This document shows positions 31,893 to 39,860 of a DNA stretch of 39,860 bases, in pieces. A program made the translations under genes and the position numbers. Source of the stretch: Haloarcula argentinensis DSM 12282 (GTDB lineage Archaea; Halobacteriota; Halobacteria; Halobacteriales; Haloarculaceae); NCBI GenBank assembly GCA_000336895.1, contig AOLX01000003.1, positions 8,592 through 48,451 on the forward strand. Reading direction: 5' to 3'. Numbering within the stretch: the stretch's first letter is position 1; every line of letters begins with the position of its first letter. The notes under the pieces are model-generated. The model searched no databases, was not told the origin of the DNA, and saw only the letters and a list, made by a program, of their open reading frames with translations.

Positions 31893-32440
31893 CACAGATA
31901 CGCTCACGCCCCCGCTCCGAGTTATTCGCTGCAGGTGTCCTCGTCACTGCTACAGCAATCCTCGTCGCACAGTTTCTGACCGCGACACCGACCGCTGTCG
32001 TGGTTGGCGACGAGAGCACGCGACTTGGGACCGTCGGCTGGCAGTTCGGTCTCCATGACGTGGTCGTTATCGCTGTTGCGGCGTGTGCCGTCGGAGCGAG
32101 CACCACAGCGCTCCTCAATGGGATCGGTTCGTCGTCGGCAACGTCAGCGGATACTACATGCTCGGACACATCGACACAGGAGTCCACCGACAGCACCAGT
32201 AGCGAGCTCCTTCAGGCCCGTCGACAAGAGTGGGAGACTGTTTCGGAACGGCTTGCGAGCAACGAGGAGCAGGTGTATCAGGCGGTACTCGACGCTGATG
32301 GTGTCTTGCCACAGAGCGAAATCGTCAACCGGACAGAACTCTCGAAAGCGACTGTCAGTCGTACGCTCGACAGTCTGGAAGCCAAAAATCTCGTCGAGCG
32401 CAAGCGCCGCGGGATGGGGAACATCGTACTGCTTACGTAG
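31889..32440 (+). CDS. Membrane-bound wHTH regulator (DUF7343-like)
   Basis: A 183-residue protein. Two N-terminal spans (LFAAGVLVTATAILVAQFL and VVVIAVAACAVGASTTALL) are followed by a Ser/Thr/Asp linker and a C-terminal winged helix: VYQAVLDADGVLPQSEIVN, then ELSKATVSRTLDSLEAKNLV, then ERKRRGMGNIVLL. The layout is that of haloarchaeal membrane-tethered regulators. It is the last gene of the three-gene operon and a natural candidate to bind the dyad at 31025. Confidence 0.75.
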   Translation: MTQIRSRPRSELFAAGVLVTATAILVAQFLTATPTAVVVGDESTRLGTVGWQFGLHDVVVIAVAACAVGASTTALLNGIGSSSATSADTTCSDTSTQESTDSTSSELLQARRQEWETVSERLASNEEQVYQAVLDADGVLPQSEIVNRTELSKATVSRTLDSLEAKNLVERKRRGMGNIVLLT

Positions 32441-32497
32441 GCTGTCTATCTCCGATTGTATTCCATCAAGGCACAGCAATGACAGTGTGGAGGCCCT

Positions 32498-33091
32498 GCT
32501 GTGACCCGGGATCTCGATCTCTTCCAGGCCGCCGGCGACAGGATTACTGTGGGCTCGTCGATTCCCTCCTTCGGTGCCACGCTCGTCAGGGCGATGGAAC
32601 CGAACGCTCCACCACCGAGGACTCGCTGGCAGGCGCTGGAGACACTGCAACAGGCCGGTGTGTCGGTGTTCGTCTCGATGTCACCCACATACCCGACGAT
32701 GGACGAAGACGACTTCCACGAGCTACTCAGCTACTTTAGAGCGTTCGGTGAGGTCGTCGTCTTCCACGAGCCGATTAATCCCCGCGGCGCGAACTTCCAG
32801 CAGTGTCTCACTGCGGCCAAGGAAGCCGGCTACGACGACGTTGTTATCGAACTGCAGCAGATGCAGGACAGCCACCAGTACTGGGTCGAGTACGCGCTTG
32901 AACAACTAAATACGGTTCAGCACGTCGCAACGCGCTTCGACGGACTCGAAGTCCACTCTTGGCCAGGTGATGAGCTGGTGCGTTCGACAAGCGGCCAACT
33001 TCGGTCGAAGCTCAAGGCGATGCAGCAGGCTGTGTCACCAGAGTCGTTTTCTGGACAGGATTATCGAGAATTATCTACTCAGGCAGGTTAG
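32498..33091 (+). pseudogene. C-terminal part of a radical SAM protein, copy 1
   Basis: From VTRDLDLFQAAGDRITVG the frame reads as the second half of a photolyase-like radical SAM protein (SPL/Rv2578c-type): SMSPTYPTMDEDDFHELLS, then VVVFHEPINPRGANFQQCL, ending with LRSKLKAMQQAVSPESF. The N-terminal CxxxCxxC cluster that binds the 4Fe-4S centre is missing, so it cannot be an active radical SAM enzyme. GTG 32501 can start the frame. A second, further truncated copy is at 38249. Confidence 0.65.
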
Positions 33092-33329
33092 CAGAAGAAT
33101 CTGAGCAGATTCGGAGACTCATGTAGCCGAGAAAATCCGTCACCCGCCTCAGTGGAACGACAAGCGACCGTAACTGAAGAGTACGCTAGGTGCTAAGCAC
33201 CACTCCTCAACTGTTGCCTCAACAACCTCGATTTCTTCGCTGGTCAACCAGTGAGTTGCATTTAGCGCAAGCAGGAGCCGAGCTACGATACATAACCCAT
33301 AAGTGAAATATCAACTCATTCGATATTAC

Positions 33330-33800
33330 ATGGGCAGCCCTCCATTAGACCGGTCTCACATAATTCTGTACATTGGTGTTATCTTCCTGATAGCAGGTGC
33401 TGGATTAGTTTATGTGGGCTATCCAGCATATACTACCTCGATAGTTGCACAGGAACCGAATAGAGAGGCAATGGCAACTGCGGTGGAGTCATATTCTGCG
33501 TCCGAAATTGAACCTATCGCATTCTCAAACCTCTCAGCACCAGAGCAGACGGCCATCACACGTGCCAGCCAGTCATCGCAGCTGACGTACACGGACCGTG
33601 GAGCATCCGATAGTGGGACCCACTTCAATTATCGAAACGATATCGTGAATTCGTACTTTGTCAGCTATAACGAGTCAATCCTTCAGGTTAAGGTTGTCAT
33701 TGCGATGAACCCGGTATCTGTCGGAGCCGGCTCTCTCAGCGGAGTTGGGGGAGCTATACTCGTTATCGGTGGATTATGGGGACACCGCCATAGCGATTGA
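33330..33800 (+). CDS. Small membrane protein with exterior loop (DUF7979-like)
   Basis: The start ATG 33330 (MGSPPLDRSH) is preferred to GTG 33303. The protein has two spans (IILYIGVIFLIAGAGLVYVG and VSVGAGSLSGVGGAILVIGG) around an exterior domain of about 90 residues: PIAFSNLSAPEQTAITRA, then DIVNSYFVSYNESILQVKV. The NLSxxEQxAIxxA pattern resembles small haloarchaeal DUF7979-type proteins. Bases 33092-33302 hold no gene. Confidence 0.55.
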   Translation: MGSPPLDRSHIILYIGVIFLIAGAGLVYVGYPAYTTSIVAQEPNREAMATAVESYSASEIEPIAFSNLSAPEQTAITRASQSSQLTYTDRGASDSGTHFNYRNDIVNSYFVSYNESILQVKVVIAMNPVSVGAGSLSGVGGAILVIGGLWGHRHSD

Positions 33801-33860
33801 CAAATAATCCTTAGCTAAACTCCACAATGTCGATAGTCACTGTCCCGGCGATCGACGTCG

Positions 33861-34055
33861 GGCTTCGAGACGCTGAGGGTGTCCGCCAGAGGTGTTGCGT
33901 GAGCTAGCGCTGGCCGGGTAGAGACTGCAACCGACGCCGTCGCAAGTCGGGTATGAGCACGTGGCGGCGACAATGTAGAGTAGAAAGACGCAAACCAACT
34001 GCAGCTTTCGATTGTAGGCTGGATAACCCTAATCTGCTTTCTGACCGTCGTTAGG
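33861..34055 (+). repeat. Cassette-like repeat R6 (strongly decayed)
   Basis: GTGTTGCGTGAGCTAGCGCT and ACCGACGCCGTCGCAAG match the ORF B 3' half, with several substitutions. CGCAAACCAAC keeps only part of the left hairpin arm, and CTTTCTGACCGTCGTT matches the tail. It has the same orientation as the others. Bases 33801-34109 hold no intact gene. Confidence 0.55.
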
Positions 34056-34109
34056 GTTGTCGAGATTCCTGACACCCGCCAGACAGCCCGAATCCCCTCG
34101 TGCTGGCAA

Positions 34110-35966
34110 TCAGTCCCTATCTGGGTGGGTAGCGAAGGCGTAGACGGTCCCACGACTCCGTCCGAGGTCCGTCGCATATACCACACCGTCGCGGACCGTC
34201 GGGCGGTACCGGGCCCAGAAGCCTACCTCTCGCTGCCACCGTTTCTCGCCGGTTTCTCTCTCGATGGCGTACAGATTTGAGTCCTTGCTGCCAACGTAGA
34301 TGCCGCTATCAGTGATTGCGGGTTGCTCGACCCAGCCGTTGGTTTCGAACTTCCAGTGCGGGTCGCCACTCTCTGCTGATAGTCGGTATATCGAACCATC
34401 GTGTGACCCAACGTAGATACTTTCGCTGCCGGGATGAACACGGGCGGCAGCACTCGTGTCGAAAGTCCACTGTTCTGCCCCATCGACATCTTTTAACGCA
34501 TACACCTTCCCGGATCTGTCGCCCACGTACACGGTTCCATCCCGGTGCGTGATAGAGACAGTTGTGGTGTCGGTCGAGTATTGCCATTCGATGGTCCCGT
34601 CGTCCGCGTCAAACCCGTAGACGCTTCCCTGGAAAGAACCTGCATAGAGTCGGTTCTGTGAGACCACGGACGGCGATATCCAGTTCCGGGTCGGAGCGTC
34701 GATATGCCAGCGTTCTGAACCGGTCGTCACATCGATTGCGGTTACGACACCATTGGTGTCTCCAATAAAGAGGGTTTCATCGTGAAACATCCGGTTGTAG
34801 GCGGACTGGTCCGGACTCCACGTCCACGCCGCTGATCCGTCATCAGTGAAAAAGGCGTATACTCTACCAAGCCCGGCGAAGACGACGATATCGTCGACTA
34901 CCGTCGGGTGTGGGAGGCGCGTGTCGACCGTGTTTGACCACCGTTCGGAGCCGTCCTTGAGATTGAGGGCATACACGTCGTTTTCGTTCGTTCCCACGAA
35001 GACGGTCTCACCTCTGACGGTGTGTGACGAGGTGTTTGTCAACGTATCATCCTTCCAGTCGATGGAAAATCGCCATCGCGGAGAACCATTGTTGCGGCTG
35101 AGGGCAATAACCTCATCACTGGAGACGAGAACCGTCTCATCTTGGACGGTGGTGGAGGGATCCCCACCAACCTGGACCGACCACAGCGGTAGGTTCGCGT
35201 CTATCTCGTCCAGCCATGCCGGTTCTTCAACGGTGATTCCGGGGTCCGTTTCACCGTCGACGACGGCTCGAATCTGTTCAGATCCTTCGACTGAGAGAGT
35301 CGCCGAAACGCCGACGACAATTCCGTCAGAGTTTACCTGTAACTGACAGGTTTCGATTTCAACATCTGCCTCCAGTTCCTCTTTCAGTCCGATTCCCTCT
35401 ACGACGTAGCTACCACGGTCTTCGTCCCACTCCGGATCCCCAAACTCGAATGACGTGCCGACTTCATGGAAGCTTCTGAGGTCTCTCTTGACTTGATCCA
35501 CGAACGCTCCGTAATCGGTTTTGTCGCGCCCGAAATTGACGTCTCCCTCTCTTATCTGTCGTCTGTACACCTCGTTGTCGTTGTAGAACTGCTCACTGAC
35601 AACGTCGCCGTTAGCCGGGTCTTCGAGTTCTGTCTCGCGGCTCGACCCCGCTATGTAGCGTGCTATCTCGCCCTCGGGATCGCCCCGGCCCGACCCCGCT
35701 TGACTTTCCTGCACGGTGCCGTCCTCAAAGTAGGATACGCTGCCCTCCACACTGAACGCCTCCTCCCCAAGTGCCCGGACCGTGCGGTCCCGGAGCGCAT
35801 CGACATCGACACCATCCCGGAGCGGTTCGGGTGGTTCGTCAGGCTCCGGCTCTGGTCCGTCATCTATGACCGTGCCGGTCTCGGAGCAGCCAGCCAGCGC
35901 GCTTAGGCCACTAACTGTGACCGTCGTAAGCACCCAACGCCTCGAAAAAGTTCGTCCACCCTTCAT
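34110..35966 (-). CDS. Tat lipoprotein with PQQ-type beta-propeller
   Basis: A 618-residue protein. The twin-arginine signal FSRRWVLTTVTVSG and lipobox SALAGC give a membrane-anchored exterior protein. Residues about 45-265 form a DUF7537-like domain (DRTVRALGEEAFSVEGSVSY). Residues about 270-615 form a beta-propeller with at least seven blades, each with a W-containing motif such as GSPRWRFSID, GSERWSNTVD, GTIEWQYSTD and GEKRWQREVG, alternating with VYVGDRSGKVYAL-type strands. These are PQQ-like repeats, but cofactor binding is not implied. Probable ligand binding or assembly scaffold at the cell surface. Confidence 0.8.
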   Translation of the reverse strand: MKGGRTFSRRWVLTTVTVSGLSALAGCSETGTVIDDGPEPEPDEPPEPLRDGVDVDALRDRTVRALGEEAFSVEGSVSYFEDGTVQESQAGSGRGDPEGEIARYIAGSSRETELEDPANGDVVSEQFYNDNEVYRRQIREGDVNFGRDKTDYGAFVDQVKRDLRSFHEVGTSFEFGDPEWDEDRGSYVVEGIGLKEELEADVEIETCQLQVNSDGIVVGVSATLSVEGSEQIRAVVDGETDPGITVEEPAWLDEIDANLPLWSVQVGGDPSTTVQDETVLVSSDEVIALSRNNGSPRWRFSIDWKDDTLTNTSSHTVRGETVFVGTNENDVYALNLKDGSERWSNTVDTRLPHPTVVDDIVVFAGLGRVYAFFTDDGSAAWTWSPDQSAYNRMFHDETLFIGDTNGVVTAIDVTTGSERWHIDAPTRNWISPSVVSQNRLYAGSFQGSVYGFDADDGTIEWQYSTDTTTVSITHRDGTVYVGDRSGKVYALKDVDGAEQWTFDTSAAARVHPGSESIYVGSHDGSIYRLSAESGDPHWKFETNGWVEQPAITDSGIYVGSKDSNLYAIERETGEKRWQREVGFWARYRPTVRDGVVYATDLGRSRGTVYAFATHPDRD

Positions 35967-36028
35967 GATAAAGGAAGTATATTAATCCATCATAATAACT
36001 TTTTGTTTTAGAGAGGTATGATAGTAAT

Positions 36029-36298
36029 GTGATCGGCCTCAGTTTTGTCACGAAGTCCGATGAGGGTGGTTTCGGGATTGAAGACGAGGTTTCTGAGAGA
36101 CAATCGACCAGTATGAGATCTGGCAAAGCCCCGTCCAATCGGTTCAGTTCAGGAACTGATGAACATATATACCGACTATCTATACACCGTAGCAAGGAAT
36201 ATTACAAGCTGGAGACTACAGGAGGAGTTTTGCTTGAGCAAAAGCAATTTATCATTGACGAATTGCTTAGTCACTTACACAATCATAATTATGAGTGA
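36029..36298 (+). CDS. Possible small protein overlapping the nucleotidyltransferase gene
   Basis: GTG 36029 opens an 89-residue frame (VIGLSFVTKSDEGGFGIED, ending EQKQFIIDELLSHLHNHNYE). A GAGAGG about 12 bases upstream could be a ribosome site. The stop overlaps the next start by 8 bases. No family is recognised. It is not a HEPN protein by sequence. Confidence 0.35.
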   Translation: MIGLSFVTKSDEGGFGIEDEVSERQSTSMRSGKAPSNRFSSGTDEHIYRLSIHRSKEYYKLETTGGVLLEQKQFIIDELLSHLHNHNYE

Positions 36299-36656
36299 TG
36301 AATCTCTTGGTCCACGAGACCGCAGGTCTTTGCCTTCGGCCAGAGAGATTGCTGAAGAAGTTTACCATATCGGTGAAGAAAATGACGTTCAACCGTCTAT
36401 CGTCATTGTATTCAGGTCGTACAGCAACGATGAAGCTACACCAGAAAGCGACGTAGACATCGTCGTTGTTACGCCGCATGTGAAAGGTGAGGGCTTCTAT
36501 GAACGGCGAAAACATTGGGGGTGGGATTGGGATTATCAAAACTACCCTACAGCGGACCTGATTATACTCACACCAACTGAGTTTGACGATTACAAAAGCC
36601 GTAGAGAACATATTGTGAGTACGGCTGTCTCTACGGGGGAGCGATTCGAGTTTTAG
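36291..36656 (+). CDS. Nucleotidyltransferase-fold protein (MNT-like)
   Basis: A 121-residue protein from ATG 36291 (MSDESLGPRDRRSLPSARE). The minimal nucleotidyltransferase motif appears as VFRSYSNDEATPESDVDIVV, equivalent to hG[GS]xAxG...SDxDxxV. The usual GS is RS and the RG/KG is ND, while the two metal-binding Asp of SDVD are kept. MNT proteins transfer nucleotides and often act as antitoxins of HEPN toxins. No HEPN gene is adjacent. The altered first motif makes activity uncertain. Confidence 0.6.
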   Translation: MSDESLGPRDRRSLPSAREIAEEVYHIGEENDVQPSIVIVFRSYSNDEATPESDVDIVVVTPHVKGEGFYERRKHWGWDWDYQNYPTADLIILTPTEFDDYKSRREHIVSTAVSTGERFEF

Positions 36657-36748
36657 AAGTGCAAGCAGATTCTACAGAAACCTTCGTTTGAGTGGTTGTC
36701 TACCTTGCATTCCCCGCAAATCGTGCCACTGTCATGCTTCGGAGAGCG

Positions 36749-37198
36749 TTATGTGATCTGAGAACGGAGGTAACTAACGGCCTCCACAACTGCCTGGCCA
36801 TCGCCACTCCGAGCTAACTCAAAGTCATAAATTCCACTGCCAGAAGAGATGCGAATATGGCCAGCGGACTCCAAGCCACTAGCTGCAATGTTCTCAATCT
36901 GTTCGTAAGGGAAGAGGAAGAATTCATTTGAGGTTGTGACGAGGTACAACCCCTTGTTGGTGAATACCAGCGACATCTCGGTGCGGCCGAACAAGGAATT
37001 ATCTTCAACTAGCTCACCCTGGATTATTCGGGAGAACGCTCCAGAGTTTGTTAGCAAGACTATATGATGGGGGATCTCGTTCTCGCCTTGCATATCCTCT
37101 TCAAACAGAAAGCTAGCGTCAGGAAAGTACTTCTTGTCTCCAGTGAGCTTGTCTGCCGTCACGGAGTCGCCTTCAGCTTTTTCGACAAGCTGATTCAT
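36749..37198 (-). CDS. PH-like domain protein
   Basis: A 149-residue protein from ATG 37198 (MNQLVEKAEGDSVTADK). The frame before it is short and unlikely. A bacterial-type PH domain pattern is visible: HHIVLLTNSGAFSRIIQG, then MSLVFTNKGLYLVTTSNEF, then FPYEQIENIAASG, then HIRISSGSGIYDFEL. Such domains often bind membranes or partners. It has no membrane segment. Confidence 0.55.
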   Translation of the reverse strand: MNQLVEKAEGDSVTADKLTGDKKYFPDASFLFEEDMQGENEIPHHIVLLTNSGAFSRIIQGELVEDNSLFGRTEMSLVFTNKGLYLVTTSNEFFLFPYEQIENIAASGLESAGHIRISSGSGIYDFELARSGDGQAVVEAVSYLRSQIT

Positions 37199-37585
37199 AT
37201 CGCAAAATATATTCAAAAGGTACATATAGCTTGCTCATTCGTCCTAAGATCAGAGACGAACCGTGTGACTGCGACTACTTATTGAGAATATCTTTCGAGA
37301 GGAAGGAGTGAGATCGGTCCATTCACAAGTCTGATACTTATGTTGAATTATGCATGGGTCTAATATGCATTTGGCACCTGATTGCTCAAGAAACCCACTG
37401 AGATACTTAGCGTGGATAAGAGGACAACAAACTTTAGCGAACAAGGATACTGAACTTCCAGTCAGAGTACTATCAGATTTACGCATATTTATATTTATGT
37501 ATATGTTTATAGTGTAGAAGATTTAATAGTAAACTCAAAATAGAACGTGGACTTTACAAACAGCATACTCGAATATTCAAGTGTA
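37199..37585. other. AT-rich intergenic region with promoter
   Basis: This region is clearly more AT-rich than its surroundings. GATTTAATAGT near 37520-37530 is a likely TATA box for the cupredoxin gene at 37586, with a short leader. No gene or repeat was recognised. Confidence 0.4.
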
Positions 37586-38203
37586 ATGAATAGGCGGTCG
37601 CTCATGAAGCAGTTCGGTGGACTCCTCATTACGGGTACAGTTGCTGGATGTAGTTCAGACAGCAGTTCTGGAGGTACTCAAACGGAGGCTCGTTCCAGTA
37701 CAACGCCTACGGCAACAGAAGCCACAACACCTGAAGCAACCCAAGCAACTACCGAAAGTCAGACTCCAGAAGCAACGCCGACAACCACAGAAAACGCAAC
37801 GCCTAGTGGGGATTACACCGGTAAGGATTCATACCCTTGGAAGCAGTTAACGGAGAGGCAAAAGAACACGTTGGAGTACAGCCCGCATTTCGAGGGTGGG
37901 TTCCTTGATGCACGAGGCGAAGGGACTGTTGAGATTATAAACGGCGTTGGCTTCGGGTTCATGTCTGAACCCGCCGTTTGGGTCGATGTTGGACAGACAG
38001 TGAAGTGGGTCTGGCCAGATGGTGAAGAACACAGTCTAAAAGACGAGAATGGCGATCGGCTTAGCCACATCCACCGAGTAGAAGGAGATGATACCAGTTT
38101 CACCTATACACTCGAAGAAGAGGGCAAACTCTGGTATAGCTGTCGTACGCACGGTCGGGGCTGGAAGGGAAGTTACGGTGTCATCGTTGCCGGTAGCGAG
38201 TGA
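37586..38203 (+). CDS. Halocyanin-like cupredoxin lipoprotein
   Basis: ATG 37586 gives MNRRSLMKQFGG with the twin-arginine motif and lipobox TVAGC. A long Thr/Pro/Glu spacer to residue about 75 is followed by a cupredoxin domain. Copper ligands are visible as His in GEEHSLKDE, Cys in LWYSCRTHG and His of the same CxxH. In halocyanins the next ligand is the Met of a GMxG turn. Here it is GWKG, so the axial Met is missing. Possible electron carrier with altered potential or a copper-binding protein. The gene is intact. Confidence 0.7.
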   Translation: MNRRSLMKQFGGLLITGTVAGCSSDSSSGGTQTEARSSTTPTATEATTPEATQATTESQTPEATPTTTENATPSGDYTGKDSYPWKQLTERQKNTLEYSPHFEGGFLDARGEGTVEIINGVGFGFMSEPAVWVDVGQTVKWVWPDGEEHSLKDENGDRLSHIHRVEGDDTSFTYTLEEEGKLWYSCRTHGRGWKGSYGVIVAGSE

Positions 38204-38248
38204 AAGTCGCCACAAGCGAGTTGTTTGATTTGGTCCAGATTTATCGTC

Positions 38249-38785
38249 ATTGACGGAGCCGCACGCGCCGCCGTCGGTGACTCGCTGGCAGGCGCTGGAT
38301 ACGCTCCAGCAGGCCGGTGTGTCAGTGTTCGTCTCGATGTCACCCACATATCCAACGATGGACGAAGACGACTTTCACGAACTACTCAGCTACTTCAGAG
38401 CACTCGGAGAGGTCGTCGTCTTCCATGAGCCAATCAATCCCCGTGGCGCGAATTTCCAGCAATGTCTCAACGCTGCCAAGGAAGCCGGGTACGATGATGT
38501 TGTTACCGAACTCCAGCAGATGCAAGACAGTCACCAGTATTGGGTCGAGTACGCGCTTGCACAATTGAAACGGTTCAACAGGTCGCGACGCGCTTCGATG
38601 GGCTCGAAGTGCATTCCTGCCCTGATGATGAGCTGGTGCGCTCGACGAACGGCCAACTCCGGTCAAAGCTCGAGGCAATGCAACAGGCTGTGTCACCAGA
38701 GTCGTTCTCCGAGCATGATACAGACGCCTCGCCTGAGCAATCGGAGTTAGCCCGGGACAGTGAGTCTATACAGCATCTCATTTAG
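38249..38785 (+). pseudogene. C-terminal part of a radical SAM protein, copy 2, frameshifted
   Basis: Starts within EPHAPPSVTRWQALDTLQQA, further into the protein than copy 1, and is nearly identical through VVVFHEPINPRGANFQQCL. At about 38568 one base is missing compared with copy 1 (CAATTGAAACGG against CAACTAAATACGG). The rest, VATRFDGLEVHSCPDDEL to QAVSPESFSEHD, is therefore in the next frame. No start, no FeS cluster motif. A different 5' breakpoint and extra C-terminal residues show an independent copy. Confidence 0.65.
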
Positions 38786-38908
38786 TGGCCAGCCGCGTCC
38801 TCTTCTTTCCATGTAATAAATGTGAACTCAGCAAATGCCATGTATATTAGCTGGCGACAGTCTCGCGTTTGAACAGCGTCAGCAGTTCTTTTGTACTCAT
38901 TTTCCGCC

Positions 38909-39784
38909 CTAATCCGGGTACATGGGAGTGGTCTGGATGATCGACCCGGTTTCGGGGTCCAGTTCTACGTACGATTGGGCGGCCGTTCTCGTCATAAGCC
39001 GGTCGTCGTACCGCCAGAGGTAGCGGTAGTAAGTGTGGTCGCCATCATCGGCTGTGCTCGGTTGCGCTCTCCATAACACATCACCGTTCGAGTCAAAACA
39101 GACGATGTTTCGGGCGGAATCACACGCTATATCCGGATTACTAACGCCCTCAGTGTCCTCTTGGAGCAAGACAAGTAGCCGGTCGTCGATCGGGTACGCG
39201 TATTCAATATCCATAGGGAATCGGTGATTCCAGCCTTCTCCCTCAATCTGGCCTCTGTAATCGGCGGTGATTTCAGTCTCCGAAAGCGCTGTTCGATAGC
39301 CGATATCTGGATCCGCTTCTTTTACCGCTTCTCTTATCGTTTCATGTCCTGACATCCGATGCAGTGTCTTGCCGGGATCGTACTCGATCGCAAGTGTAAT
39401 CTGGCACTCGTCTGGTACGCGTTCCATGTCGTCGTCCCCAGTCCACGAGAGCATAAACGGTTCAAGACTGACATATCCACGAACAGTTTCACTATCAGCA
39501 TCAGAGTAGAGGTATATTTTATTATTCTTTCTCCAAGTGTCTCCCCAGAGTCGTAGGAGGACTGTTCGCGGGCCAATGTCCAATTCGGTGTTCTTGTTGG
39601 CTGAATTGGTCTCGATCGAGAGCGAGAGCCGGTACGATGCTCGGATGTATCGGCCTCTGCTTGGTAAGAACTCTTTTGACATTTGAACCGGCGACATAGC
39701 CGTTGTCGGGATATAAAACCTTCCTCCGGCTTCTTCTTCTCCTACCGTGGCGAAATCTTCCATGTATATCATGTTTGTAGACAT
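38909..39784 (-). CDS. Hypothetical protein with propeller-like C-terminus
   Basis: A 291-residue soluble acidic protein starting MSTNMIYMEDFATVGEEE. The N-terminal half is beta-rich (SYRLSLSIETNSANKN, then GYVSLEPFMLSWTGDDD). The C-terminal half has SARNIVCFDSNGDVLWRAQ and SYVELDPETGSIIQTTP, which look like one or two blades of a PQQ/WD-type propeller. No signal peptide. A TATA-like ACATATATTTC lies just upstream of the start. No family is recognised. Confidence 0.55.
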   Translation of the reverse strand: MSTNMIYMEDFATVGEEEAGGRFYIPTTAMSPVQMSKEFLPSRGRYIRASYRLSLSIETNSANKNTELDIGPRTVLLRLWGDTWRKNNKIYLYSDADSETVRGYVSLEPFMLSWTGDDDMERVPDECQITLAIEYDPGKTLHRMSGHETIREAVKEADPDIGYRTALSETEITADYRGQIEGEGWNHRFPMDIEYAYPIDDRLLVLLQEDTEGVSNPDIACDSARNIVCFDSNGDVLWRAQPSTADDGDHTYYRYLWRYDDRLMTRTAAQSYVELDPETGSIIQTTPMYPD

Positions 39785-39860
39785 ATATTTCTATATTCAA
39801 AACTCATCCGCTGTAATTTATATTCTTGTGTCTCACACTCAAGTGGTCGATAACACAGTT

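Noticed and set aside
35911..36195. 94-residue minus-strand frame before the PQQ lipoprotein
   Set aside because: It overlaps the signal peptide region of the lipoprotein in another frame and lacks protein-like pattern.
1..39860. CRISPR arrays, tRNA or rRNA genes
   Set aside because: No regularly spaced short repeats and no cloverleaf or rRNA-like sequence was seen on reading; a tRNA scan could not be run.

Overview
The window looks like an accessory island from a halophilic archaeon (Haloarcula/Haloferax-type). Proteins are acidic. Twin-arginine lipoproteins, a PGF-CTERM surface protein, a DUF7563-type zinc finger, wHTH proteins and leaderless promoters with TATA-like boxes about 26 bases before the start codon are all typical of haloarchaea. 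The genus is inference. No rRNA, tRNA or CRISPR array was seen. Most genes are accessory, and many are truncated or frameshifted.

Layout. (1) 1-5060, minus strand: a chain of toxin C-termini alternating with immunity-like genes. Three toxin tails share one putative D...ExK nuclease-like domain. Every toxin reading frame carries a lesion or lacks its 5' part, while all four immunity-like genes are open. (2) 5035-10500: a multi-pass membrane protein, then a very large calcium-repeat metallopeptidase with a dockerin. Its 5' end is lost and it overlaps an HTH gene. (3) 10758-12700: a TumE/TumA-type toxin-antitoxin pair with a dyad operator, a small tyrosine recombinase and a wHTH regulator. (4) 13000-17650: a zinc finger, a DUF7282/PGF-CTERM surface protein lying between two copies of a ~130-base repeat, an AbrB-type gene, a Tat lipoprotein and a small membrane protein.

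(5) 18400-34055: six same-orientation copies (R1-R6, several partial) of a unit made of an unknown gene pair (ORF A, ORF B) and a GCTAACCAAC/GTTGGTTAGC hairpin. Between the copies lie short blocks of unrelated cargo: CPBP proteases, AbiV-like and DUF2254-like proteins, lipoproteins, a HicB-like remnant and an envelope/regulator operon. The arrangement resembles a cassette array and is the strongest candidate for an undescribed system. (6) 34110-39784: a PQQ-propeller lipoprotein, a nucleotidyltransferase-fold protein, a PH-like protein, a cupredoxin lipoprotein, a second truncated radical SAM copy and an unknown protein.

How it fits together: the genes point to conflict and mobility (toxin modules, toxin-antitoxin genes, AbiV, integrase, repeats) and to cell-surface proteins. 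The many disrupted genes suggest an island that gains blocks by recombination and then decays. Sequencing error cannot be excluded for single-base lesions.
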